DNA from: Chitinophagaceae bacterium
Lineage (GTDB): Bacteria; Bacteroidota; Bacteroidia; Chitinophagales; Chitinophagaceae
Direction of reading: 5' to 3'
Assembly (NCBI GenBank): GCA_021151685.1
Contig: JAGKWS010000025.1
Coordinates: 1-39,868, forward strand
DNA length: 39,868 nt
The notes beneath the pieces are model-generated. The model worked only from the letters and a program-made list of their open reading frames with translations. It had not been told where the DNA came from and made no database searches. Numbering within the stretch: position 1 is the stretch's first letter; every line of letters starts with the position of its first letter. Below, piece by piece: positions 25,517 through 33,488 of the stretch. Both the position numbers and the translations under genes were made by a program.

Positions 25517-28030
25517 CTAACTGTCAGCATTCTTTTTGCCTTTCGAACCCAGTCCTTTCTTCTTTTTCTTACCGTCCTCTACATAGTAACCACTACCATA
25601 GGTACCGTAACCATAGCCATAACCATAGCCGTAACCATACCCATAACCATAGCCATAGCCGTAACCATACCCATAGCCGTAACCATACCCATAACCATAG
25701 CCTTCTTCGTAGCCATAACCATAGGCAAACCCTCTGTTAGCCACCACATCATTCAGTATCAGGTTCAGTCGTGGCATTCGGCCACCATAGTACAGCTCGT
25801 TTGGTATAGCCAACTGTTGTTTATAGGTATACCCTTGGCGCACCACATACATTGCAGTATCTACAAAGCTATACAACAAGTGGGCATCCGTTACCAGACC
25901 AATGGGCGATGTATCGACAATTACATAGTCGTAATGCTCGCGCAGGTAGGCAAACATTTCGGCCGTGCTTTGTAGCAAAATCAACTCGGCAGGGTTGGGC
26001 GGAATAGGACCGGAAGGAAGTACCAGCAGGTTTTCATCTACACCCGAGGGTATCAATATCTGCTCTATTGATGCCTTACCGATAGAGTAGTTGGAGAAAC
26101 CTATGTCATTATTCAACCCCATCAGTTTAGACACCTTGGGCTTACGAAGGTCAAGCTCTATCAACACCACCTTTTTACCAGACATAGCCAGCGTTACCGC
26201 AAGGTTGATGGCGATGAATGACTTACCCTCACCAGACATACTCGATGTAATCATTATCACCTTCTGATTGGGGTCTGGCATCAGGTATTGCAGGTTGGTA
26301 CGCAATGCACGGAACTGCTCAGAAAGGATGGTGCGGCTATTTTTGCTTACGGCCACACTTTCGCCCGTACCATTATTACCAATTTCACCAATGATGGGTA
26401 TGTTAGTCACCTTCGCAATATCGGCCTTACTGATGATACGAATGTTAACCGCCCTTCTGATAAGAATGAAACCAAATGGTGCCACAAGACCTATAAAAAA
26501 GGACAACATCAGAATCCTTGCCTTATTGGGCGCAACCATACCACCTGGTATCGCAACATCTACTATTATAGCATCGGCAACGGTAGATGCTTTTTCAATA
26601 GCTGACTCTTCTCGTTTCTTCAGCAGGAAAATAAAGAGATCTTGCTTAATAGCTTGCTTACGGGAATGCTCCAGATACTCTCGCTCTACAGAGGGTATAG
26701 CATGAATCAACTTAATATTGTTGTCCAATGTCTTCTGAATCTTCCTGACTTTAAGCTCCTGCTCTTTTTTTGATGAAGCCAATGCCGCCACAATACTCTT
26801 TTGTACCTCCTCCCTCTGTTTTATCAGGGCTTTGGTAAGTGGGTTACCCGGGGTCATTACCATTCCCTGATATTCTATACGGGCATTCAAATCTTTGAAA
26901 CGGTTAATGAGGTCGGAAAGACCCTTATTTTCCAGCAAAGAAGCGGGCAAATTCACTGAACGGTCATCAATTTTCTGCAAATAATCGCTGATAGACCCTG
27001 TCAAATCGAGTTGCAATTCTGCTTCCTCCAGCTTTTCCGATGTCGAAGCACGGGCATTTACCAACTGCCCTGCCTGAGATGTCATGTCGGCAATGTTATT
27101 ATTTTGCTTAAAATGCTCAATGTCTCGCTCTACCTCCGAAAGTTCTGCACCAAGTATCTTCATTCGGTCGTCAATAAAGACCATCGTACTTTCAGAAATA
27201 CGTGTTCTGTCTTCCACATTCTTTTTCTGATATACATACATCAACTCGTTCACCACATCTACCGCCCGCTCCTGCACGGTATTCAGCATAGATATTAGCA
27301 CACAACTCGATAAAGTCTTGGGTACAGCAAAAGACATGTTGCCCAAAAGGCTCAATGCGGCATCAAGGGTGGGCACATGTGTCACAAAAATATCTATCTT
27401 ACTTACCGAGAACATGTCAGACTTTACAAACACCACCCGGCCAATCTCGGGCAATGCTACAGTATCGCCAAAAGCAACTAACCTGTTATCAGTTTCGCTA
27501 AAAGATATTTTCAACTGGTTTTCTGAAACAACATTCGTTTTACAACTGAAGTAACCGTCAAACTCATCCACTTTCACCATTTCAAATGGCTTATTGGTGT
27601 AAAGTTCCGTTTTCTTAAACCGACCTTCAGCAACATACATAATATTCAACTTCAGGTTGGCCGCCACCTTGGTCATAGTAGACCTGCTTTTCAGCACTTC
27701 TATCTCATTGTCTATATTTATCTTGTCATTCTTGGTCTTCATGGCCTGAACAAGATCTTCCTGACCCTTTCCCCCATTTCTCGAATCGTTTAGCAACAAC
27801 TCTGCCGACGCTCTGTATACAGGCGTATAATATCGTAAATAAATGTTACCTACAATAAGAGACACAATAATACTTCCCAACAACCACGGCCATATGGTTA
27901 CCACTGTTATCAGCAACCATTTCAGGTTGAATGAACTTCCCGACTGTCCGCCACCCTGCTCTCCCTTGGAAATGCCCGGAGGTGCTGAAACCGGTACATC
28001 TATATTGGGCTTTTTTACATTCTTATCCAT
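25517..28030 (-). CDS. Wzc-type tyrosine autokinase with Gly-Tyr repeat tail
   Basis: The 837-residue protein has a Wzz domain with transmembrane helices at about 34-60 and 505-530, a periplasmic coiled coil between, and a cytoplasmic BY-kinase domain. Walker A is GEGKS (Lys603), the A' motif is LIELDLRKP (Glu where many have Asp), and Walker B is YVIVDTS (Asp706). The C-terminus is unusual: residues 769-816 hold 22 tyrosines, including 16 consecutive Gly-Tyr units (777-808), followed by a Lys-rich end. In the family a short Tyr cluster is autophosphorylated and controls polymer length and export. The gene is 9 bases after wza and leads into the ABC exporter genes. Confidence 0.92.
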   Translation of the reverse strand: MDKNVKKPNIDVPVSAPPGISKGEQGGGQSGSSFNLKWLLITVVTIWPWLLGSIIVSLIVGNIYLRYYTPVYRASAELLLNDSRNGGKGQEDLVQAMKTKNDKINIDNEIEVLKSRSTMTKVAANLKLNIMYVAEGRFKKTELYTNKPFEMVKVDEFDGYFSCKTNVVSENQLKISFSETDNRLVAFGDTVALPEIGRVVFVKSDMFSVSKIDIFVTHVPTLDAALSLLGNMSFAVPKTLSSCVLISMLNTVQERAVDVVNELMYVYQKKNVEDRTRISESTMVFIDDRMKILGAELSEVERDIEHFKQNNNIADMTSQAGQLVNARASTSEKLEEAELQLDLTGSISDYLQKIDDRSVNLPASLLENKGLSDLINRFKDLNARIEYQGMVMTPGNPLTKALIKQREEVQKSIVAALASSKKEQELKVRKIQKTLDNNIKLIHAIPSVEREYLEHSRKQAIKQDLFIFLLKKREESAIEKASTVADAIIVDVAIPGGMVAPNKARILMLSFFIGLVAPFGFILIRRAVNIRIISKADIAKVTNIPIIGEIGNNGTGESVAVSKNSRTILSEQFRALRTNLQYLMPDPNQKVIMITSSMSGEGKSFIAINLAVTLAMSGKKVVLIELDLRKPKVSKLMGLNNDIGFSNYSIGKASIEQILIPSGVDENLLVLPSGPIPPNPAELILLQSTAEMFAYLREHYDYVIVDTSPIGLVTDAHLLYSFVDTAMYVVRQGYTYKQQLAIPNELYYGGRMPRLNLILNDVVANRGFAYGYGYEEGYGYGYGYGYGYGYGYGYGYGYGYGYGYGYGYGTYGSGYYVEDGKKKKKGLGSKGKKNADS
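25607..25702. repeat. Hexanucleotide tandem array encoding (Gly-Tyr)16
   Basis: Sixteen adjacent 6-base units, each plus-strand RTANCC (GTAACC, ATAACC, ATAGCC or ATACCC), read GGN-TAY on the minus strand. Higher-order copies are present: an 18-base block (ATAGCC-GTAACC-ATACCC) occurs three times and a 24-base block (units 5-8) recurs as units 13-16. Unit-length change keeps the wzc frame. After a two-codon Glu-Glu interruption three further degenerate units follow (25709-25726). Confidence 0.95.
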
Positions 28031-28039
28031 GCCAGAGTA

Positions 28040-28873
28040 TTACTGTTGCTGCTGCTGTGTTGTTCTGGTTATTTTAATAACATTGGTTATTACCAATAGT
28101 GAAAATACACTGGTTAGACCCGTCAAATAACTTACATAACGGGTTACTGAATTATCAGAGCTTTGCTGAGCAGAAAAATTCGGCTCCACATATATATAAT
28201 CTCTTTGCTTTACATAAAAATAGGGCGATCGATACAAACTGCTCGATGTCAGGTCTATACGGGCAAATGTTACTACATTATTCTCCGTACGGGCAATCAA
28301 GATGTTTTTCCTCTTTGCAGAGGTCTTCAAATCGCCGGCAAGTGCCAATACATCCAATATTGATGCCTTCTCGTTAGGCACCACAACCATACCGGCCCGC
28401 GAAACTTCACCCATTACAGTTACCTGAAAATTCGCAATCCTTACATTTACCACCGGATCTTTGTAATACTCTCTTGCCTTTTGTTTTATCAAATCCCTTG
28501 CCTCCTGTGTTGTAAGCCCTGCTACCTTCACAAAGCCTACCACCTTTACCTCTATATACCCATCCTTATCTACAAGATGCTCATTTTCCTTACTCTGTTC
28601 CCCCTTCGATGTGCCACTGCTCAACATATTTTCATCGGCCATTGGATTGAAAACAGACAGAGAAACATTCAATATATCATTTACTTCTATTTTGGGATCC
28701 TGAAATTTTGCCAGACTATCCAGTACTATCACACCCGGATGCAAGGAATCTTTCTTCAGGTTATTGAAATAAACATAGTTTTTAGGTGCTACACACGAAC
28801 TAAACGAACCTATTATAAACAAAAAAATGAACAGGAACAACATATTGCTGCCCTGCCTAATGTGATGAAGCAT
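28040..28873 (-). CDS. Wza-type polysaccharide export outer-membrane lipoprotein
   Basis: The 277-residue protein has a lipoprotein signal ending SFSSC (Cys27). A poly_export domain follows with DPKIEVNDILNVSL and DGYIEVKVVGFVKVAGLTTQEA motifs, then an SLBB-type domain with VTVMGEVSRAGMVVVPNEKASILDVLALAG. A hydrophobic stretch near the C-terminus (about 245-265) and a short Gln tail end the protein. It is shorter than E. coli Wza, as is usual in Bacteroidota. The start at 28873 keeps positive charges before the hydrophobic core; an ATG at 28843 lacks them. A TACTTTTG box lies 17 bases upstream. First gene of the export operon. Confidence 0.9.
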   Translation of the reverse strand: MLHHIRQGSNMLFLFIFLFIIGSFSSCVAPKNYVYFNNLKKDSLHPGVIVLDSLAKFQDPKIEVNDILNVSLSVFNPMADENMLSSGTSKGEQSKENEHLVDKDGYIEVKVVGFVKVAGLTTQEARDLIKQKAREYYKDPVVNVRIANFQVTVMGEVSRAGMVVVPNEKASILDVLALAGDLKTSAKRKNILIARTENNVVTFARIDLTSSSLYRSPYFYVKQRDYIYVEPNFSAQQSSDNSVTRYVSYLTGLTSVFSLLVITNVIKITRTTQQQQQ

Positions 28874-28889
28874 CTTCCGAAAATTTGTG

Positions 28890-28897
28890 CAAAAGTA
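28890..28897 (-). promoter_or_regulatory. Candidate -7 box for the export operon
   Basis: TACTTTTG on the minus strand matches TAnnTTTG exactly. Transcription would begin near 28883, about 10 bases before the wza start. The 103-base gap to the dehydrogenase gene holds no visible terminator, so read-through is also possible. Confidence 0.45.
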
Positions 28898-28976
28898 AAT
28901 TAAAAACCACTAAAAATGAAAAACTACTGTTATATTAACTGCCTACATCTGCCAGAAACACGCTACCACAGCCCTT

Positions 28977-30269
28977 TTACAAGCGGGCGTTGGCAATGGT
29001 GCGGTCCAAACATGATTTTACATCGTAAATAATGGCATTTTCACCTGCATGCAGTCGCCAGTCTGTCGACTTGAATTCGGTATGTGCTACGGCCAGCATT
29101 ACCGAATCGTATTTTTTGCCTTCGGGCAGCGCATTCACAATATCCAAACCATACTCATGTTTCACATCTCCGGGATGCGCAATGGGGTCATATATAGTCA
29201 GGTTCATTCCGTACGATGCCAATTCCGATATGATGTCTACCACGCGGGTATTGCGTACATCGGGGCAGTTTTCTTTGAAAGTGATGCCCAACACCAGTAC
29301 ATTAGCCCCCTTCACCCCCAAATTGTTGCGTATCATCAACTTCACAAACTCCCCGGCTATATAGCGGCCCATGCCATCATTCAGCCTGCGGCCTGCCAGT
29401 ATTATCTCGGGGTGGTAGCCGGCTTCCTGCGCCTTCTGTGCCAAATAATAAGGGTCTACACCTATACAGTGCCCACCTACCAACCCGGGCCTGAAGGGCA
29501 GAAAGTTCCATTTTGTGGCAGCTGCATCCAGTACATGCTGGGTATCTATACCCAACCGGTTAAATATCATGGCCAACTCATTCACAAACGCAATATTGAT
29601 GTCGCGTTGCGAGTTCTCTATCACTTTTGCCGCCTCTGCCACCTTTATGCTGCTGGCCTTGTGGGTACCCGCTATGATAATGGTACGGTATACCTCATCT
29701 ACCACATCAGCAATTTCGGGCGTAGAGCCCGAGGTGATTTTTTTTATTTTGGCTACTGTATGTTGTTTATCTCCGGGATTGATGCGCTCGGGAGAATACC
29801 CGCAATAAAAATCGGTATTGAACACCAAACCCGATACCCGCTCCAGTACCGGCACACATTCCTCCTCCGTTACACCGGGGTACACAGTAGATTCATACAC
29901 AACAATATCACCCTTTTTCAGCACCTTGCCTACCGTTTCGCTCGCTTTGTACAGCGGTGTCAGGTCGGGGCGGTTATTTTTGTCTACCGGGGTAGGCACC
30001 GTAACTATAAAAAAGTTACAGTCCTTCATATCTTCCAATCGGTTGGTGCACCACAAGCCGGCATTTTTGCTTTCTGCATGGTCGGTCACTACCCCAGACA
30101 AATCTTCTACAGTCACCTCCAGTGTCACATCTACCCCATTGCGCAGCTCTCCTATACGTTTCTCGTTGATGTCGAAGCCGATAACAGGAAATTTTTTAGC
30201 AAACTCTACAGCAAGAGGCAGGCCTACATATCCAAGACCTATAACGGCAATATTATACGATGATTTCAT
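28977..30269 (-). CDS. UDP-hexosamine 6-dehydrogenase (WbpA/TviB-like)
   Basis: The 430-residue protein is a nucleotide-sugar dehydrogenase: NAD site VIGLGYVGLPLA (9-20), the FIVTVPTPVD strand, substrate segment YSPERINPGD (158-167), and catalytic Cys268 in GGHCIGVDPYY. The TPVD and YSPERINPGD motifs fit the UDP-N-acetyl-hexosamine branch (WbpA, TviB, WbpO) better than UDP-glucose dehydrogenase. The enzyme would make a UDP-N-acetylhexosaminuronate, an acidic precursor for the surface polysaccharide. Exact epimer is not decidable by eye. It lies between the CpsB-like phosphatase and the export operon on the same strand. Confidence 0.92.
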   Translation of the reverse strand: MKSSYNIAVIGLGYVGLPLAVEFAKKFPVIGFDINEKRIGELRNGVDVTLEVTVEDLSGVVTDHAESKNAGLWCTNRLEDMKDCNFFIVTVPTPVDKNNRPDLTPLYKASETVGKVLKKGDIVVYESTVYPGVTEEECVPVLERVSGLVFNTDFYCGYSPERINPGDKQHTVAKIKKITSGSTPEIADVVDEVYRTIIIAGTHKASSIKVAEAAKVIENSQRDINIAFVNELAMIFNRLGIDTQHVLDAAATKWNFLPFRPGLVGGHCIGVDPYYLAQKAQEAGYHPEIILAGRRLNDGMGRYIAGEFVKLMIRNNLGVKGANVLVLGITFKENCPDVRNTRVVDIISELASYGMNLTIYDPIAHPGDVKHEYGLDIVNALPEGKKYDSVMLAVAHTEFKSTDWRLHAGENAIIYDVKSCLDRTIANARL

Positions 30270-30318
30270 TAAATTAATAGTAAGCTACAAGTATATACTA
30301 CCTGTGGTAAAATTTGCA

Positions 30319-30326
30319 CAAAAATA
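30319..30326 (-). promoter_or_regulatory. Candidate -7 box for the UDP-sugar dehydrogenase
   Basis: The minus strand reads TATTTTTG, matching TAnnTTTG, 50 bases before the start at 30269, in the 159-base gap after the phosphatase gene. No TTTG at the expected -33 distance. Confidence 0.3.
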
Positions 30327-30428
30327 TACTTTCCTGTAGTATAAAGAATATAGCTAACTACGAATAGCTGTTTTATGCCTTCAGAAATATGTAGTACCAA
30401 TAGCCGCACTACACAAAAGACATGCACC

Positions 30429-31205
30429 CTACCTGCCTGTCAGTGTTTTGTTCCTGAACGGATAGTTGGCAATACGATGGTAATCGGGCGAGCAGGCAAG
30501 CCCCGCCAATGCCCCAACATGACGCTCGTTATGGGCATCGCTGCCACAATAGTCATACATACCCTCGTCCAGCAGTCTGTCGGCAATCGCCTTTATGTGC
30601 TGGCCATAGTAGCCCGTTATTGCCAACAGGTTCAGTTGCAGGTAGCAACCCCGGTCTTTCAACTCCTGATACTTGTCGTAGTTTTTGTGAAAAAACAAAT
30701 ACCGCTCTGGATGCGCAATAATGGGTTTGTACCCCGATGCCTGCATATTGAACAATGTTTGCGCCAGTATCGGCGGTTCAAACATCATAGAAAACTCTAC
30801 CAGCACTTCGTTCTTCTGAATTGTGAGTAATGGTTCGGTCGCTAATAGCTTGGTAAAATGGTCGTCTATATAATACTCCGATGCCGCACGAAGGTCCAAT
30901 TTTATGCCATGTTCCTTTATAAGCGATAGTGCTACATCGTGTGCCGCCCGTATGGTATGCGTCGTATTGGGGTGATGGTCTATCATGGTGTGGGGGGTAG
31001 TAATGAGATGTGTAAACCCCATTTGCTCCATACCCTTCAGCAATGCTACTGTATCGGCATTGTTTTTGGCCCCATCGTCTATGCCCGGCAAAAAGTGCGA
31101 GTGCATATCGGCCCCCAACACACTCCAGTCGGGCTTTTCGGGCACCGGCAGGTGAGCATATGGGTGCTCACGCTTCTTATTACGTCGAAAAAGGTTGAAT
31201 AACAT
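30429..31205 (-). CDS. CpsB/YwqE-type tyrosine-protein phosphatase (PHP family)
   Basis: The 258-residue protein has the PHP metal-binding motif DMHSHFLPGIDDGA (His35, His37), then TTPH (His73), the ASEYY glutamate, IAHPER and CGSDAHN, all expected in CpsB/Wzb-like manganese phosphatases. An N-terminal basic stretch of ~20 residues precedes it. In capsule systems this enzyme removes phosphate from the Tyr cluster of the cognate kinase. Here it lies about 2.4 kb upstream of wzc on the same strand, so it is the natural partner of the Gly-Tyr-tailed kinase. Confidence 0.9.
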   Translation of the reverse strand: MLFNLFRRNKKREHPYAHLPVPEKPDWSVLGADMHSHFLPGIDDGAKNNADTVALLKGMEQMGFTHLITTPHTMIDHHPNTTHTIRAAHDVALSLIKEHGIKLDLRAASEYYIDDHFTKLLATEPLLTIQKNEVLVEFSMMFEPPILAQTLFNMQASGYKPIIAHPERYLFFHKNYDKYQELKDRGCYLQLNLLAITGYYGQHIKAIADRLLDEGMYDYCGSDAHNERHVGALAGLACSPDYHRIANYPFRNKTLTGR

Positions 31206-31279
31206 AGTCTTAAAATGAACTTCGGGCCCAACTGCTCAACGACAGTCATTGCCCCATATATTGTTTTCTTAGTGCCTGT

Positions 31280-31951
31280 TTAATTATTATTCAACAACGT
31301 CAGCTTCAGTGCCGACTCGCCCGTGCCTGCGGTAGCCCCGGTAAGCATTATTGTATAAGACCTGCCCGCCGACAATGTCTTGACACCAGTAGATACTACC
31401 GTATTGATGTTGCCAGGGTCGCCCGCCTTCAGCTCATAGTTATCGGCCTTCACCTCTATATACGGCGTTATGCCCATAGATGTTACCCCTGTGCCTATAG
31501 TAGTATTCTGCACCGTAGCAGTAATGCTCAGGGCATCGCGGCAAAGGTTCACAAAACGCACCCTCGCTTTGTCGGCGGCAGGCATTGTTTGGTCGTCTTG
31601 CACAAATACCAACGATGGGTTGGTCACCAACCCTCCGGCAAATGCAGTATAGTACTGCCCATCGGCTATGGTTACATTATTGCTTACCACAGGCGTACCC
31701 GTATTGGTAATGTAGTAGGCTACATTCACCGCCGCACCGGCACTCACATACCTGTAGCCCGAGTAGGTAGTGAAGGGCATATTCAACGCACCAGAAACAT
31801 TTACATCATTCACCTTGGCATCTATACCGGGCAGCGTACCTGCACAACCATTCACAAACAATACACTACCAGTATTAGCCGGGCGGGTTTCTTTCTTCTT
31901 GCACGAAAACATCGCTATAGCCATCAGGGCCATTATGGCGGTACTCTTCAT
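31280..31951 (-). CDS. DUF4397 domain lipoprotein
   Basis: From the ATG at 31951 the product is 223 residues with a lipoprotein signal (MFSC, Cys17). The frame to 31993 starts upstream of the likely transcription start. Residues 28-220 form a beta-rich DUF4397 region with paired VLFVNGCAGTLPGIDAKVND and VRFVNLCRDALSITATV strands, the family's repeated 'RFVNL' pattern. Such proteins are surface or periplasmic lipoproteins of unknown role in Bacteroidota. A TACATTTG box 16 bases upstream of the start is a good promoter candidate. Divergent from the acyltransferase gene. Confidence 0.8.
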   Translation of the reverse strand: MKSTAIMALMAIAMFSCKKKETRPANTGSVLFVNGCAGTLPGIDAKVNDVNVSGALNMPFTTYSGYRYVSAGAAVNVAYYITNTGTPVVSNNVTIADGQYYTAFAGGLVTNPSLVFVQDDQTMPAADKARVRFVNLCRDALSITATVQNTTIGTGVTSMGITPYIEVKADNYELKAGDPGNINTVVSTGVKTLSAGRSYTIMLTGATAGTGESALKLTLLNNN

Positions 31952-31966
31952 AGTCTGTATTTGTTC

Positions 31967-31974
31967 CAAATGTA
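31967..31974 (-). promoter_or_regulatory. Candidate -7 box for the DUF4397 gene
   Basis: TACATTTG on the minus strand matches TAnnTTTG. The implied start near 31961 leaves a 10-base leader and rules out the longer frame starting at 31993. A TTG about 23 bases upstream may be the -33 element. Confidence 0.45.
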
Positions 31975-32056
31975 CTGAAAACCATGCAAACACTATCCAA
32001 TATTGCCCATCACTAACAAGCCATTTAGAGTTTCATTATGTAAATTGCCCCCTGTT

Positions 32057-33484
32057 ATGGTGTTCAGCGGTGCTACTTTTCTGTTCTATTTTCTGCCGCT
32101 ATTCCTGTTGGTATACTTTCTGGCCGACGTACGTTACAAAAACGGGGTCATACTGGCTGGCAGTATGCTGTTCTATGCATGGAGTGCCCCACGCTTCCTG
32201 TTTGTAATACTGGGCACTACCGTTATAGACTACTTTGTGGTACAGATGATGGATAGCAGCCCATCGGCCACCCGTCGCAAAGCCTTGTTGGTGGCATCTG
32301 TCTCCATCAATCTGGGCTTGCTCTTCTACTTCAAGTATTGCGGCTTTTTTATAGACAATGCCAATACCGCACTACAGTCGCTGGGCATGTCATCCGTATC
32401 GTGGACGGCCGTTGCCCTTCCGGTTGGCATTTCTTTCTACACCTTCGAGACCATTACCTATGTGGTAGATGTGTACCGCCGGGTACACAAGCCACTCACC
32501 AATTTTGGCCAATACCTGTTGTACATCATCTTCTTCCCCAAACTCATTGCCGGCCCCATCATCCGCTTTCACGAGTTTGCCGGACAAATAACCGGCCACC
32601 TACATGGCGACACCTACGAACGCCGCCTGCGGGGTTTCACCCGTTTTGTACTGGGCCTCAGCAAAAAAGTACTCATTGCCAATGCGATGGGGGCCATTGC
32701 CGATGATATCTTTTCCATCAACGACTTTCACCGCATAGATACCGCCACCGCATGGACCGGGGCATTGGCCTATACGTTTCAAATCTATTTCGACTTTTCG
32801 GGCTATTCCGACATGGCATTGGGATTGGGGCAAATAATGGGCTTTTACCTGCCCGAGAACTTCAACAATCCCTACACAGCCACCTCTATTACCGACTTCT
32901 GGCGACGCTGGCATATGACCCTCGGCGCATGGATGCGCAACTATCTGTACATACCCCTTGGGGGCAACCGCACCAACAGCAAGTGGCGGCTCTACTTCAA
33001 TCTGTGGATCGTGTTTGTAGCATCGGGCCTGTGGCATGGTGCTGCTTGGGCATTCCTTATATGGGGCATGTATCATGGGCTGTTTCTGGTGCTGGAGCGG
33101 GCTGTAAAATACCGCCCCCCATCGCTGGGTGGTTTGCTGCCGGTAGTCTATTCGTTTGTGGTGGTAGCTGTAGGCTGGGTATTCTTCCGGCTCGAGGTGG
33201 TACAACCATCGCTCGTCTACTTATCGCGCATGTTTCAGTGGTACCCTCCCAACCATCTATGGTTTCCCGAGGGCGACTGCCTGCCTATGTTCCTCATGGC
33301 AGGGCTTTTTTCGTTCTTTACGTTGGCACCTGCGGGGTTGCGCCTGCAGCAAAAGGTATACTACCAGCCATGGGGCAATGCCATGCACATACTAATGACC
33401 CTGGCTACACTGGTGCTGCTGGCCCTTTGCGCATTCCGCATTACATCGGGCAACTTTAACCCCTTTATTTACTTCAGGTTCTGA
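32057..33484 (+). CDS. MBOAT family O-acyltransferase (AlgI/DltB-like)
   Basis: From the ATG at 32057 the product is 475 residues, normal for AlgI, and begins MVFSGATFLFYFLPLFLL as the family does; the frame from 32003 adds 18 atypical residues. Key segments are present: PVGISFYTFETITYVVDVYR, FPKLIAGPIIRF, the YFDFSGYSDMALGLG motif, SITDFWRRWHMTL and the catalytic His327 in GLWHGAAWAFLIWG. These enzymes move acyl groups across the inner membrane for O-acetylation of exported polysaccharides. It lies 4 bases before an AlgX-like gene, its probable periplasmic partner. Confidence 0.92.
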   Translation: MVFSGATFLFYFLPLFLLVYFLADVRYKNGVILAGSMLFYAWSAPRFLFVILGTTVIDYFVVQMMDSSPSATRRKALLVASVSINLGLLFYFKYCGFFIDNANTALQSLGMSSVSWTAVALPVGISFYTFETITYVVDVYRRVHKPLTNFGQYLLYIIFFPKLIAGPIIRFHEFAGQITGHLHGDTYERRLRGFTRFVLGLSKKVLIANAMGAIADDIFSINDFHRIDTATAWTGALAYTFQIYFDFSGYSDMALGLGQIMGFYLPENFNNPYTATSITDFWRRWHMTLGAWMRNYLYIPLGGNRTNSKWRLYFNLWIVFVASGLWHGAAWAFLIWGMYHGLFLVLERAVKYRPPSLGGLLPVVYSFVVVAVGWVFFRLEVVQPSLVYLSRMFQWYPPNHLWFPEGDCLPMFLMAGLFSFFTLAPAGLRLQQKVYYQPWGNAMHILMTLATLVLLALCAFRITSGNFNPFIYFRF

Positions 33485-33488
33485 TAAT

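Noticed and set aside
25607..25702. Regular repeats as a possible CRISPR array
   Set aside because: The units are 6 bases, adjacent and lie inside a coding frame; there are no spacers and no cas genes.
25489..25740. Plus-strand reading frame rich in His-Asn, looking like a metal-binding repeat protein
   Set aside because: It is the antisense of the Gly-Tyr array; any frame across a hexanucleotide repeat gives a dipeptide repeat. The Wzc frame has full family support.
29049..30263. 404-codon open frame on the plus strand
   Set aside because: It is antisense to the UDP-sugar dehydrogenase, which has all its motifs; the plus frame has no recognisable domain.
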